From Tetrahymena thermophila SB210 (taxonomy: Eukaryota; Ciliophora; Oligohymenophorea; Hymenostomatida; Tetrahymenidae): a DNA stretch of 64,000 nt. A program made the position numbers and the translations under genes. Location of the stretch: NCBI RefSeq assembly GCF_000189635.1, contig NW_002476421.1, positions 279,954-343,953 of the forward strand. Reading direction: 5' to 3'. This document shows, piece after piece, positions 12,425-24,881 of the stretch (positions are counted from its first letter, which is position 1; each line of letters opens with the position of its first letter). Under the pieces are notes generated by a model, which saw only the letters and a program-made list of their open reading frames with translations, ran no database searches and was not told where the DNA came from.

Positions 12425-14771
12425 TCAATAGAATTTAACAAATTTATAAAATTTCAACAAAGACTGATCTGCTGCTGCTAAGAAATATTAAAATGTGTAA
12501 ATTCCCCACTCTAAAGTTTGCTAAAGAAAGTATAATGTAAAGAAGGGAATTAGAACTATAAAAGCGATGCAATAATAAAATAAGTGCAAAACTAGTGAAT
12601 AATTTTAAGGTTGAGCAATTCGACTTAATGTATTTTTAAATAATTTAATAAAATAAATATTATTTTATGATGCACCTGTATATTTAAATGTTTATTACAG
12701 TCAATTTTAATTTAAATACAATTTAAAATTGTAATAAAATTTCTTTTTTAATTATTACCGTATTGCTGAAGCCTACTTTAATTGTTAAGTATGTGAAGTA
12801 TTTCCTCAAATTATTATTTTATAGTATATGAATTACAGTGCTCGTAATATCTTTAAATCACATAATTTGCAAATTGATCATTAACTAGTATCTCTAAGTT
12901 ACTATTTTTATAATTTAATTACTTCAAACAAACAAAAATATTTTTAAATAAAGTATGAATTACATAAATTAGCCATCTTCACTTTAGTAACTGATAATCT
13001 TCCAAATCTCTTCTCTAAAATAATCATCACCAAATCTAATAGCCTTTTCAACCACATTGCTATTATTTATTTTTAAAATATATACCATTTAAATCCTCTT
13101 TATAATTAAATATTTAATTAATAATGTATTCTTTACCTTCCAAATTTGTTAGTGCTTAAATCAATGAAGTAAGGAAGAAGTGCTCTATTCAACTATTAAT
13201 TTATTTCGCAATCATTGGGTAATTTTTCCAAAATAAGCTGTATCACATAGTTTGAGTAATAATGCTACGACAATTGATGAGCTTTTTTTACTATCCTCAT
13301 TATTATTTGGTGAATCTTTTATAAAATAATTTCTTGTTTAATCTAAATTTAAAAAATAAAACAGTTTCGTAAATATTTTTATGCACAAATACTTACTAAA
13401 AAACAAACCATTTTAGATATTTTGCAATTAATAATTAGAACTAATTTGCAAATTCTAATTATTGTTTGATTTAAATTGAAAGGTTGCAGCTTAAAAAATA
13501 AACAAGAATATACTTTTTGAAAGTAAAATTATTTAAAATGATAAAAAGAAATACCAATTGAGTGCTTTCTTTGAATTGATTCTAGGAATACTGCTCTACT
13601 ATGTAATTTACAATTAGACATCCATATTGCTCGCCACAAAGGTATTTTTTGCTTAGCAAATTATTGCTCAGAAAATCAATTTTTTGTTCACTAAATTCAA
13701 ATGGATCTAATAACTAATATTTATTTATTTAATTATTCATACGCCATACATAAATTTTAAAAAGCTATATTAAAATATTTTACCTTTGTGTTGATTACTT
13801 TAAGCAGTTGAACTAAATCTTCACCTTCGAGTATATTTAAATACTCCCTAATAATCTTTTAACCGAATCTGCTAAAATAAATTTACTCTACTTATTCACA
13901 ATCTCTAAATATTAAATCTACATAACTCTNNNNNNNNNNNNNNNNNNNNNNNNNNNNNNNNNNNNNNNNNNNNNNNNNNNNNNNNNNNNNNNNNNNNNNN
14001 NNNNNNNNNNNNNNNNNNNNNNNNNNNNNCTTTGTGGCCATAATTTCCTTAAATATATTAAAAAATTATTTCTATTAAATCAATAAAAAATTAATAAAAA
14101 TCCTTAACAAATAAATTTTAATAATTAATTTTATTTTTAAACTATTTTTAAAAAAAGTGTTTTATTTAAAAAATGTAAAACAAATTAAATACTGATTTTT
14201 ATAAAATTCTATTTTGAATTAAAATTCTAAAAACACTCTTTAATTGCTTTGAAATTTATACAAAAATAAATAAACTCATTTTACCTGATTCAAGCACATT
14301 CTAAAGAATAAATTTATAATAGCGATTAGTAGAGAATTTAATTAAATTATTTTTTATTTCATTTTCGAATGTTTAGAATTTGTTTTTTTAGTACTCCTCC
14401 TATAGTCTTTTTGAGTCATTTTCTTCCTTTTTGAAATCACAGTAAGATGGTTCATCTAGGTTTAAACTTGTAGATTTTATGGTTGTATTCAAATTGGAAG
14501 CAACACTTTCACTGCTGTGTTAGGATTGATATGAATAATTGCTATCCTTGAAGTGTTGTTGATATACCTATAAGTTTTGCTAAGAAGACTAAATGTTTTG
14601 AGAAACTTGTGTTTCTTGATTATTTTCGAGACTATAATTAGAATCAGCGTTTGTGTTTACACTTGGATTAAAGTTTAGGTTTTTGAATTTCAGTTTCTTC
14701 TCTTTAAGTGGTTCTTATTTTTTACATAAATAAAGTAAGCTGATAAAATAAAATAAAATAATATTTTGCAT
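12425..14771 (-). CDS. PUF (Pumilio-family) RNA-binding protein, spans an assembly gap
   Basis: Sequence-specific RNA-binding protein of the Pumilio/FBF family, which represses or localises mRNAs. Exons: 14771-14285 (Ser/Asn/Gln-rich N-terminus, then the start of the first repeat, KFILQNVLES), 14047 into the gap, from the gap to 13784, 13713-13555, 13315-13137, 13059-12964, 12901-12759 and 12477-12425. Phases agree at every join. PUF repeats seen include FGQKIIREYLNILEG, YGCLIVNYIVEQY, YYSNYVIQLILEKL, FGSNVVEKAIRFG and FANYVIQRYYEH. The last three carry the NY..Q, SN..E and NY..Q base-reading residues. The protein ends KFYKFVKFY. The true start may lie upstream, because the frame is open to about 15226 and the listed ATG begins a hydrophobic stretch. 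Repeats 1-3 are partly lost in the gap. Confidence 0.88.
13930..14029. other. Assembly gap (100 N)
   Basis: One hundred N characters, a conventional gap of unknown true size. It lies inside the PUF gene between an exon starting SGNYGHK and one reading SYVDLIFRDCEQVEQIYF, so part of the early PUF repeats is missing. Confidence 0.99.
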
Positions 14772-15210
14772 TTTAAAGAGGAAATTTGACTTTTTTTGAA
14801 TTAATAATTTTTAATTAAGCAATTTAGGTTAAATTTTACTTCTCTAATTGATTTTTTAATCAATTAATAATCTCATTACACATTCAAAGCAAGAGCTTTT
14901 TCTTAAAAATGATGCTTTTTAATATTTTTCTTTGAAATATGAATGTAAAAATGTTGTTTTTACAAAAAGCTACTAAATTTCTAAAATCTTATTTATAAAT
15001 TTTTCAAATTAAGTAAGAAGAAAGGGGTTTAGTTAGCTGAAAATACTAAAATTGCTTGAAATTCTTATAAATAAATATCTTTTACTTTACTACATGGGAG
15101 AGGAAGAAAGATTATCAGAAATAGACTTATCCCTGTTTAATTCATCGCTATTGAATTAGTCGTGCTTTGACTAATTATTTGCTATGCTTCTTTTTAATAA
15201 TATCAAAAAA

Positions 15211-15897
15211 TGAGCTGCTATTCAATGCTATGAAAAGAGAGAAAATAATTTAGACTTTTTGGTGAATTGTCTTTGTTATTAATTTATTTATTTGTTTATT
15301 GTTGATTGTTTTGATGATTCCTAATAAAAGATTTTGGAACAATTAAAGAAAAAAAATTAATAATGCAGATTTTTTTTAATTAAATTATGTTTTTATCAAC
15401 TCTAATTATTTCATTCTGCTTGTTTGTTTGTTTGCTTTATTTATTTATTCGCTTTTGATAATAATAAAAATCTTTTGTTTAATTTTTGTTGGAGACCGAC
15501 ACAAATGTATCTTTTTTCACACTTGCTTAAACTCAGAAAATGATCTTTACCTCTCATGTTCTTAACTGTTATCTTATCCTAATCATAATTAAATATGTTT
15601 TAATAAATTTTATGCTTAGCTTATATTCTTTCTTGTTGCTAAATTTTTGCTTTCAGTTGATTAAATTGAATGATATTTGATAGTGGTGACAAAGCAAAAA
15701 ATGGTAGAAAGAAATTGAAATCAAACTTAATTACTCTCTGTTTCTTCTTGCAAAATATACTTAATTATCCGCGGATTGATGTAGGTATAATGAACTAAAT
15801 TCTCCTCTCTATCGCAATCAGCAGACTTGCTTCTATTGACGAAGAGGTGAGGAGAGTCTCTTTGAGAATACAGCTATATCAAAATCTTTCTACTCAT
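15211..15897 (-). CDS. Exons of a minus-strand gene, probably the N-terminal part of the PUF gene
   Basis: Exon 1 is 15897-15735 (54 codons, from MSRKILIQLYSQRDSP to a donor GTAATT). Exon 2 is 15649-15551 (IQQQERIQAKHKIYQNIF; donor GTAAAG). Exon 3 starts at 15525 (KKDTFVSVSNKN), and its frame stays open to a TGA at 15211. Phases match at both joins, and codon use is GC-richer than the flanks. A further coding-like piece in another frame (HDQFNSDELNRDKSISDN) lies at about 15195-15095 and leads in frame toward the PUF exon at 14771. A single PUF gene starting at 15897 is therefore plausible, but the last link was not solved. Otherwise this is a separate small gene of unknown family. Confidence 0.5.
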
Positions 15898-18600
15898 TGA
15901 ATTTACACTAACTATCTTTGTTTTTTGTTATAAGAAAGCAAAAGACTATAGTATGCGATAATCGATGATGATATGCTTAATATCAAAGTTTGCAAAAAAT
16001 AAATTATATATATATAACAATCAAACAAAAAGCAATTAATCAATCACCCTTTAAAAATAAATACTAACAAACTAACTATCTATCTATCAAACTATATAAT
16101 ACAATTAATTATTTATATTATATTTTATCTTATTTCTTCCTTCCTCTTTCACACACAAACTGAAGTGCATCATCAAACATAATAAGTCATATTAATTTAC
16201 ATTTCTTACGAAATTCTCCTCTTATATTCCAATATAAATTTTTTATCTTTTCTCAATCTTTCAATCAAAAATCGATTACAAAATTTCTCGTTTACTTATC
16301 GCTTTGCACCAGCACTTCACTTTTTTCATTTTCTCATTGTAAATTCATCCTTCTTTGCTACAATTATTTATTCACCACATTCTAAATCCAATATTACGAC
16401 TATGTAAAACTATGCAATTTTATATAATAAATTCTTCCTTTTTTACTTATAATTTATTTCTTGCAATTCTACTAGCAGATTAGCTAAGGCTTGCTAATAT
16501 GAGGTCATCTCTTTTCTTTTATGCTTTAATTAATTTAGCACTTTTTTCAATTAAACGGTACCTGATAATCTATTTATAGAAAATATCTCATCACTTTTCA
16601 TATGTAATCTTGTCACTCATAGATATAACCATTCCTGATGAACTGATTAATTCTAAATTATTTTTCACAACTAAGCAAGCAATTTTTTAAACAGGAAACA
16701 GTTTATCAAAAAGTAGAGAGTAGAAAACTAATTTTTTTTTTAAGTCTGTATCTTTCTTTGTAATTAAGGGTAATAAGCTAAAAAAGATCTACCAACCAAT
16801 TAATTTAGATATAAGTAAACGAACAAATCCCATCTTTTAGCTATCAAAAACTAAAATACAAAATCCATATTTAAAAAAGGAAATTCTACTTTAAATTGAA
16901 AAAAAAAGTTTTGAATATTCATTTTGAACAGGTTGAACATAATTAAAACTTATCAAAAAATGCCATATTCATATTTATCACTTTAATGTTTGTGTTTGCT
17001 GAAATTAAAAAGTAACATTTGATTAACTTTTAAAATTCAATAAATATCTTATATTTTTAACCATAAAAAAAGATATTTCTAATCTCTAGAAATTGTCTAT
17101 TTCTCCATCAAAATATATTGGCGTTCTAATTTAATTTTGCTTTAAAATTTATTTTTCTTACATTAAATTACTTAACCACTCAATGATTCATTTAAAAAAT
17201 GTATCTAAACATACAAAATTCTATTGCATTTTAAATGCTATAATTATTTATTTATTAATAATTAAAAATTACAGCATCTTTATTTCATAATACAAAAACT
17301 CTAAAATAGATAGGATTATACCTATATCATAAATTATAAAAGTTCTGTAATAAACAATAAACTGTTTATATCTATTTTTACTTTTTCCCTTTTTTTGTTG
17401 GTAAAATAAATATATTACTATAAATTGTATTTAATTTCTAAAATTAATTTATTCAAATACAATTAAAATTAAAATTTTTAGTATGAATAATATATTATGA
17501 TAATATCCTTTCATTTTTATAATTTATAGAAAAAAATGATAAATTTTCAAGATAATTAAAACTTGAAAATAATCTATAAAAATAAAATAAACCAACTTAC
17601 TCTTTAATGTGTATAAAAATCAAAATAAGAGTATTTTTTGGATGTTTTATTTTTTTTAAATTGAAATTTAGTGAAGTGTTAACTTATTAGTCAATCTAAT
17701 TCTTTTAATAATGTAATCCACAAAAATAATTATTTTGTGCCTTTTATTAATCCATTTTTAGATTGCTCTCAAATACTTTAAGGAAATGAATGATTCAGTT
17801 TATTTATGAATTTATTTTATATCTTGTTTGATAAATTACATTTGTTTGATTCATTTTTTACACAACATTTTAAGATTTATAAAATATTTTTTATATTAGA
17901 AAAAATTCAAAATAAAAATAAAAAAATTTTTAAATCTTTTAAAAAAACTCACAATACATAGTAGTTAATTTAACAATAAAATTTATCATGAAAAACAAAA
18001 ACTCCATAATTTATCTCTCAATAAAAAATTGAAAGATAAATTCATAAAATTAATTTTATTTTAAGGAATAATCAGGTAATGTACATATATAACTATTTAT
18101 TTTATTATTTTCAATTTTTAAAGTAAGCCTTATCACCATTTAATTATTTATTTAATTACTTACTTAGTCACATTTTCTTACTTTTTAAGTTATTTACATA
18201 TTTAATTTATTTAGTTCTTTTTGTGAATAAAATATATCCATGTAATTAAGATAAAGTGGAGTAAATTATTGATAGTTTATAATATGAAACAAATTATTTA
18301 AATAATACTTCTAATATTAAATAAGCTATGTTATTCTGAATTAAAACTTAAAAATATAAATAATCTTTTTTTTGTTTGGAATTTATAGAAAATACCAAAA
18401 AATTTAATTTTTTATGATAATAATATTTAATTTTATTAACCTAATTGAATACTATTTTAATTTAGCTTATTTTTCATAATATTTTTCTCTTTTTTTTGAA
18501 TTTTGAATTTGTCAATAAGATGTTTTTTAAACTAGATAGTTAATAATATAAATAATGAGTAATTATAAATGAATAGATTTTATTTATTATATGATTAAAG
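15898..18600. other. AT-rich intergenic DNA
   Basis: About 2.7 kb. The first part (16080-16650) is C/T-rich on the plus strand, which fits the 5' flank or leader of the minus-strand gene that starts at 15897. The rest is plain AT-rich DNA. I see no gene, RNA or ordered repeat. Confidence 0.55.
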
Positions 18601-21137
18601 TCAGTTATTAACATTATCGTGGTTTTATTATTGTTTTTATTACTCTTACTTCTTCTACTTTTCATCAGCTTCTTCTTCCAATCTTACACAGAAATTATAT
18701 GTTTGTAAATCATCTTCTTCATCAAAATCCTCATACTCTTCTACAAAGCAAGGAGTTTAAACTAGTTGCTCATACTATCTATTTCCTTCCATTATTCCTA
18801 AATTACACATTGATAAAGCAGCTGTCTTTCTATCTTCAAGTAGTGTGGCACACTTTAAACAATAAATAATATTAAAAAAATTCATTCTATTTCTTATAAA
18901 TATTTATTACTTCTATAGCATCCCTCAAAACCTAGATAGCATTATCTGAATTTCTTATTGGCATTTTTGATGTGATTTAAGTGATGTGAAGAAGGCAATC
19001 TAGCTATAATTTTTTATTACCTATTTTCATGCTCAGTTCTCTGCAACTCTTTAATTAAAAAATAATAATTATTTATTTATACTTTAACATTTTAATTTAT
19101 TTAACTGTAAAGCTGTCGAGAGCTTCTTCATACTAATGACTCTTGAAGTAACTTACTCCCAATTATCCATAAGCTAAACATTTACTTTCTACTTCCTAAA
19201 AATAAAAATTAAATTAAATATTGATTATAAATTTATGCATATTTTTTTTTACTTCTCTTTATTTTGCCCAATCAAGAGCCTTTTTAAAATTAACTATTGA
19301 TTCAGCTAAATGATCAATCTTTCTGAATGCTATACCTATATTATAGAAGCCTGCATACGAATTTTCTAAATCAGAAAGTTAAATATTTTGCTCATGATAT
19401 TCTATACATTTTTCATAGTTTCCTATATTAAAATAATTAACAGCTATTCTGTTTGCTCCCAAAGCGAGTCCAATTTTATCCTCCATCATTTTAGCACAGG
19501 TGAAAAATTGTTTGTAAAACTTTATGGCCTATTTTAGATTAAAAATTGTATTTAAAAAGTTTTCAAAAAGTATTTAAATTTCATTTTTTTTTCAACTTTT
19601 TATAATTAATTAATTAACTAATTTATATTACTTCATTATATTATTTATTTGATTCATAAACCATTCCCAAATAAAAGCTTAAGTGAGCTTCTTTCTATAT
19701 ATCTCCTGCTTGCATTCCAGCTTTGGCTCTGACCAACAAATCCTTTATGTTGCTTTTGCTGTCCTTAAAGTTATGAGTTAAAGGCACAGAAGGGGCATAC
19801 CTTTTTTAAAAAAAAGTATTTCTCTAAATATGATTCAAAATTTTAAAAATTGGTATTTATTTCAGTTATAATTATTTAATATCTCTCTATTAATTGATTA
19901 ATTAATAATTATTCTCAAAAATATTTTATTTATTACTTAAGAATATTGACTTATAAATTCAATTGACAAATATTTCGTCAAAAATTTTAGTTAATACATT
20001 CTTATTACTCTTTTTTTTCCAATTTAACTTGAATTTCATAAGCTGAATTTTAAATCTTTATCATTTAAACTTTAAAAATTACCCATTTCCTGGCGTTAAG
20101 GGAGATGCGATTGTGGCATTTGGAAGGTCTGGAGGTTATACTTATATTTATTGGTCAAAGAAATACTCATCTTTTGGATGAGTTGTATCTAGCTATAAGG
20201 TTGATTCAATAACTTAAATATTTTCAGTTAATAGCTTTTCTGCCTCTTTGCGAGGAGAGAAATTAAATTTGCTGTTGGTTTTGGCAAGAATGTCTTCTTT
20301 TAAGGAGGCATTAGCGCCTGTTAAAGTCTTTCCCATATACTTTTAAATGTTATTTATTTATTAATTATCAAGAAACTTAGCGTTTGTTTTCATTTTTTCA
20401 TTTTCTTCATTATATATGTGGAGAATCTTTTCATATTACTTTGCTCTGTCATGATGGAACAGATTCTCAAAGTCCTTTTCCTTTTCTTTTAAATCTTCTA
20501 ACTTCTTCTCCTTTGGTGCTACAAATATCTCTTTAAACATCTAAAAATCACTTTCCTGCCTCCTTAGAGGTTTATTTTTAAATTATTGAGGCTATTTTAC
20601 TCTGAAAGCGCATGGCTATAAATTTTTGAATTCTTTAATTTTTTATTTTTCATCTATTTTTGCTATTTCAAGTTACTCAACCTTTCCTTCTAAGTCGACT
20701 AGGACTTCCTTACTTACATAAGTAATAGGTTTGACCTTCTCATTAACATTATAACGGGAAGGTAATAACGGTTTAAAAGTAGGATCTTTAAAGGGAATAT
20801 CTATTTTACTTTTAGTCATAGGAAGTGTTGAATGTGAAGAAAAAAATTTATTTGAGCTAGTTTTATTCATAGCATTTTTAGAAGGAGAATTCTGCACAAT
20901 CCTAAATCTCTTTGACTGGCTTGTCTTGAGATATTCTCTAGTTTATTCACTCTACAGCTGACTAGTATTTTAATTATTCTCAGTATTATCAAATGACTGA
21001 AGCTATTTGCTTGCGTTCATAGCATTTTTAGAAGGTGAACTCTAGCCTAACCTTTTAGATTAGCTAGTCTTCAAATTCTCTCTAGCTTAATCTGCTTTAG
21101 AATACATATTAGCATTTTAACTATTTTAGGTATTCAT
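18601..21137 (-). CDS. Tetratricopeptide-repeat (TPR) protein, 659 residues
   Basis: Scaffold protein with a long disordered and coiled N-terminus and about six TPR units. Exons: 21137-20083, 19800-19632, 19528-19253, 19195-19106, 19048-18911 and 18852-18601. They total 1980 bases with phases agreeing. The N-terminal 350 residues hold an imperfect repeat (LKTSQSKR ... SPSKNAMN, twice, 50 codons apart) and charged helices (KEKKLEDLKEKEKDFENLF). TPR helices are clear: HLSFYLGMVYESNKQYNEAI, ANRIAVNYFNIGNYEKCIEY, AGFYNIGIAFRKIDHLAESI, CLAYGQLGVSYFKSHQYEEA and ALSMCNLGIMEGNRQYEQ. The C-terminus is acidic, then Gln-rich. In ciliates many such TPR proteins belong to cilia, and the pattern recalls TTC29-like proteins. 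That assignment is a guess. Confidence 0.88.
20866..21043 (-). repeat. Internal duplication within the TPR gene (two units 150 bases apart)
   Basis: The blocks starting at 20866 and 21016 share TTCATAGCATTTTTAGAAGG and encode the same SPSKNAMN motif preceded by LKTSQSKR. The 150-base period keeps the frame. Confidence 0.7.
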
Positions 21138-22341
21138 TTTATAACTAACTCTTTGTTGAACCTTTCAGTCTATAAATACTTTATAAATGCTCCAATCCAA
21201 ATTTGCAATTTTGTTCTATACTACTTATGAATTAAATAGAATTTGGATTCTGCTAAATAATGTCTATAAAAAATAAATTCTAGCTATCCTTTTTTGCTTT
21301 GCACTTTACAAAGACTATTTTTCAAATGATGTAACTAATCTTTTAATTACTTTATATATATAATTGATTAAGAAAATAAATGCAAAATAATAATACAAAT
21401 TGAATCAGCTAAATAATTAATGTTCATTTGCTTAAAAAATATAATCATTAATTAATTACTAAAAGCTAGACTATTTATTAGATATCTTAATATATAACTT
21501 AAAAAATATTTATAACTCACTCATTGTATATTGTATGAGTGTGTATTGTATAAATGACTAAATTTAAAGTATAATGGCACATGGTACTATGCCTGTCAAA
21601 CTAACATATTTGTCTTGATTAAATTAATTTCTACTAAAAATTCTAAAAAATAGACATTAATTTATAAACAATCAATAAATAAATATTTGATAAATAATTT
21701 AATTAACATATTAAAAATCTTAAAATTAGTAATTTTATTTATTAAATTTAGTTTATGTTTCTGATACGTTTTTTATGTATATGAATATATTTAAATATAA
21801 AATTGTTTAATAATCTATTAATAAGTTTAAATTTATCTACTAAAAATATTCTATTTAAATAACATAAATTTATCTTATTTTTAATTGACTTTGGCATTTA
21901 AATTGTTCTAACACAATAAGTATATAATTTCAACTAATTAGATTTTTTCTAAATATTGTTAAAAATTTTAAATTTAATGAATTAAATATTTGAAATGGTA
22001 TTTAAATTTTAACAACAACTAAGCTATTAATTAAAAATTAATTAATTTCTTTAAATAAATAAAATAATATTAATGATATTTATAATTTTCTGTTATATGT
22101 TTTATCAAATAAATAAGTTAAAAAATTGATATCAGTAATTAAAAAGTTATTTTATTAATTAATTATTCACATATTTGAATTCATGAATATAAGAAAAGAA
22201 GAAAAATATGTAAAAGAGTAGAATTGATATTATGAATAAATAATACATAAATACATAATTAGTTGATGATATATTGGTTTATTTTTATTATGAGATATTT
22301 CTTTTTATTTATTTATTTATAATAAAATATTTTTTGCTCTT
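21138..22341. other. AT-rich intergenic DNA between tandem minus-strand genes
   Basis: About 1.2 kb holding the 5' flank of the TPR gene and the 3' flank of the kinase-like gene. No frame, RNA gene or repeat is supported. Confidence 0.55.
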
Positions 22342-24881
22342 TCAGAAGTTTGGATTTCTTTGCAAAACTGAATTAGAATAGTTTATTGCTTATTGTATTG
22401 TTTGTTAGGCATTTGGTACACTGCTATTTATATAACCTTAGTTTTATGCCTGTTGCTATTAAAATTGTATTTCCTAAGGAATCGCATTCTAATATTATGT
22501 AAATTGAGCAGAAGTACCTGAGGAATTATTTTAAGGATTTTCAAATGAACCAGTTTGAGAAACATTGTTATTGTTTAAACCTGATAATTGGAATTGCTAT
22601 ACGGGAGCAAAGTTCTATTGTTAGACAGGTTATTAATTAATGTTATTGAATGAAACGGACTAAAATGGCTTCTCACCTACAGTTTAAGGATTTTGATAAA
22701 TTAAGTTTATTGGTGAGTAAGTTAACTATGTGTTGTTTTAGTTATTGCTTGGGGTAAGTGTGCCATTAACTTAATTGTTATTTTATTGGTTATTGTGAGG
22801 TGTATTTTCAGTAGCGATGCTAGTTACATTATAATTATTTTGCTGTTATTGTGACTATATTTGGTTTAATGGAATTTGTTAAATTTGTTATTGGGGTTAT
22901 TGATTTAATCCTACTTGATTTTGTTAAGGTTGTTGTACTTACACAGCTATTTATGATGAAATACCAAAAGTATTAGCAGAATTTATCTATGGATTTTAAA
23001 TAAATGAGCTTGTGTTTGATGGTGTCATCACAACGAACTATTAATTTTGTTGTTAAGATTATTACTGTTAACCGCTACTTTGCTACTACAGTAATGGTAT
23101 TTGCTGTGACTGTTACAAAATTTGCTAAGCTTATTGTTGTTGTTATTATTAGATCTAAAAAGATTGTTAATTTATTGCTTGCTGAGAAATCTATTGCTAT
23201 TAAACTATTTATTGTTAAGGAGGCTACTATTGCTATTACTAAATATTCCCATTCATTTAAAAATTCACTGTTGATTAATTTGGGCTAAACACTGAAGGAG
23301 TTGCTACTTATTAATAGTTTTAGTTAGGTTGCATCATCGGAGTTACAGCTGCCTATGAATTTTCATTTAAAACAGATTAATTATTTTCAATTAATTTAGA
23401 TAAAAAATATTTACTGAAGTGAAGTTAGTTGGGGCATTGCTCTGCTAGAAGACAAGCTTTGAATGTGCTAAATAGCTTTTATCAGGAGAGTACTTTACTG
23501 CAGACATAGCAGGTGATGTAGATTGAACTACGGATAGAGATTGGTTTAATAAGTTGATTCCTTATGCATTTGCTGGGTTGAGATTGTAAACAAGAGAGGG
23601 ATTAATACTAACTCCGCTCTAAAGAATTAAATTTTAATCTGGATGTACATAGTTCTATTTAACAGTGATGTAATCTGCAGAAAAAGGAGTTAAAGATTAA
23701 ATTTACTGTCTGTAAGGAGTTAATATTGCAGAAATTTCATGGAAAGTAGGTCTTTAGAACTCCTCTCTGTTGAGCATTTCTCTGATTAAATTAACAAGGA
23801 ATCCTGAATACATAAGTCTTGCCTTTTACAGAAAATCTTCTATCAAATTATATCTGATTTCGCAAGAAGAGTAATCATAAAAATTGAGTGCTTTAAAAAG
23901 AGAGCAACATTCTAACATAGTCATACCAAGTGAGTAAACATCTGACTTAAAATGATTATGGGAAGGTCTTTTCTCTTTATTTGCGAACGCATTCATTAGC
24001 AAGGGAGAGAGATAAGGAGTATCCCCATCAAAAAGTGCTTTTGCATAACCTATTTTTTAATAATATTTAAAAATTGATTTATTTATTTAATCTTCTTTTA
24101 ATTGCTAGCTATTTCTTTATAAAGAATTAATCTTGTTATTTTTCATTCACTATCTTTAAAAAAAGCAAGCCATTTTTTTGATTTTTTAGTATGTTTAATT
24201 GCAAAATAACTTTTTATATTTTAGATTCAAACAAAAAAAATTTTTTACCATTTTTAGACTGATTTACAATGCCATTATCTGCTAATTTAACTTGACCTGC
24301 AACTGTTAAGAGAACGTTGATGGGTCTAATGTCTCCGTGATAAATTTTGTTTGACTCAAAGAAGGAACAAGCATTTACTATTGAATCAATCAAATACCAA
24401 ATTTCAGGTTCGGTAAAGTACTTCTATTCAGGGAACCTCTTTTCAAGTTCTTTCTCTAAATTCAAGCTATAATACTCATAATAGCAGTTTATTTTAGAGA
24501 AATCTCCACAAATTTGAGTTTCTGAATGCTGATTAAATCCTATCATCTTTAAAACGTTTGGATGGTTAATCTTTATTCTTCTATTGCATTAACGAAGGAA
24601 TTAGTTGTAATTTTCCTCGTCCCCACACCAATGGCCCTTTAAGAAAACATACCTATCTGTTCCCTTCTCTTTGTATATTTCTATTTTACAATAATAAAGA
24701 GTTACGATTAAGAAGTTGTCAAAAAAAAATTATATTTAATTAAATAAATTTATTTATTTTTACAAATGTCACCAAAGCGAGGGTCCTTCTTTTCCCTAAC
24801 AAATGTAAAATCCTTTTATATTTTTGATGCAATGTTGTTAGAGCCACCATCTCCATCGCTTGAACTAATATCGTTACCCAT
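22342..24881 (-). CDS. Protein kinase-like protein (probable pseudokinase) with long Q-rich tail, 731 residues
   Basis: Exons 24881-24764, 24680-24249, 24049-23415 and 23352-22342 total 2196 bases in phase. A kinase fold is clear: a VAIK-like lysine (YVFLK, Lys54), HPNVLKMIGF, a catalytic-loop equivalent HGDIRPINVLL (154-164), then DVYSLGMTMLE and RPTFHEI in the C-lobe. Key residues are altered. HRD is HGD, the loop lysine is arginine, DFG is DNG (174-176), APE reads SPL, and no glycine-rich loop is visible. The loop Asp and Asn161 remain. The enzyme may therefore be inactive or weak, acting as a scaffold. From about residue 395 to the end the protein is Gln/Asn/Ser-rich with TAA/TAG-coded poly-Q runs, probably disordered. 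The plus-strand frame at 23004-23288 is its antisense shadow. Confidence 0.87.

Noticed and set aside
15094..15213. Plus-strand 39-residue frame starting MGEEERLSEIDL
   Set aside because: It is antisense to a more plausible minus-strand piece leading in frame into the PUF gene.
23004..23288. Plus-strand 94-residue frame rich in Val and Ile
   Set aside because: It is antisense to the poly-Q tail of the kinase-like gene. TTG and TTA are the reverse of CAA and TAA glutamine codons.
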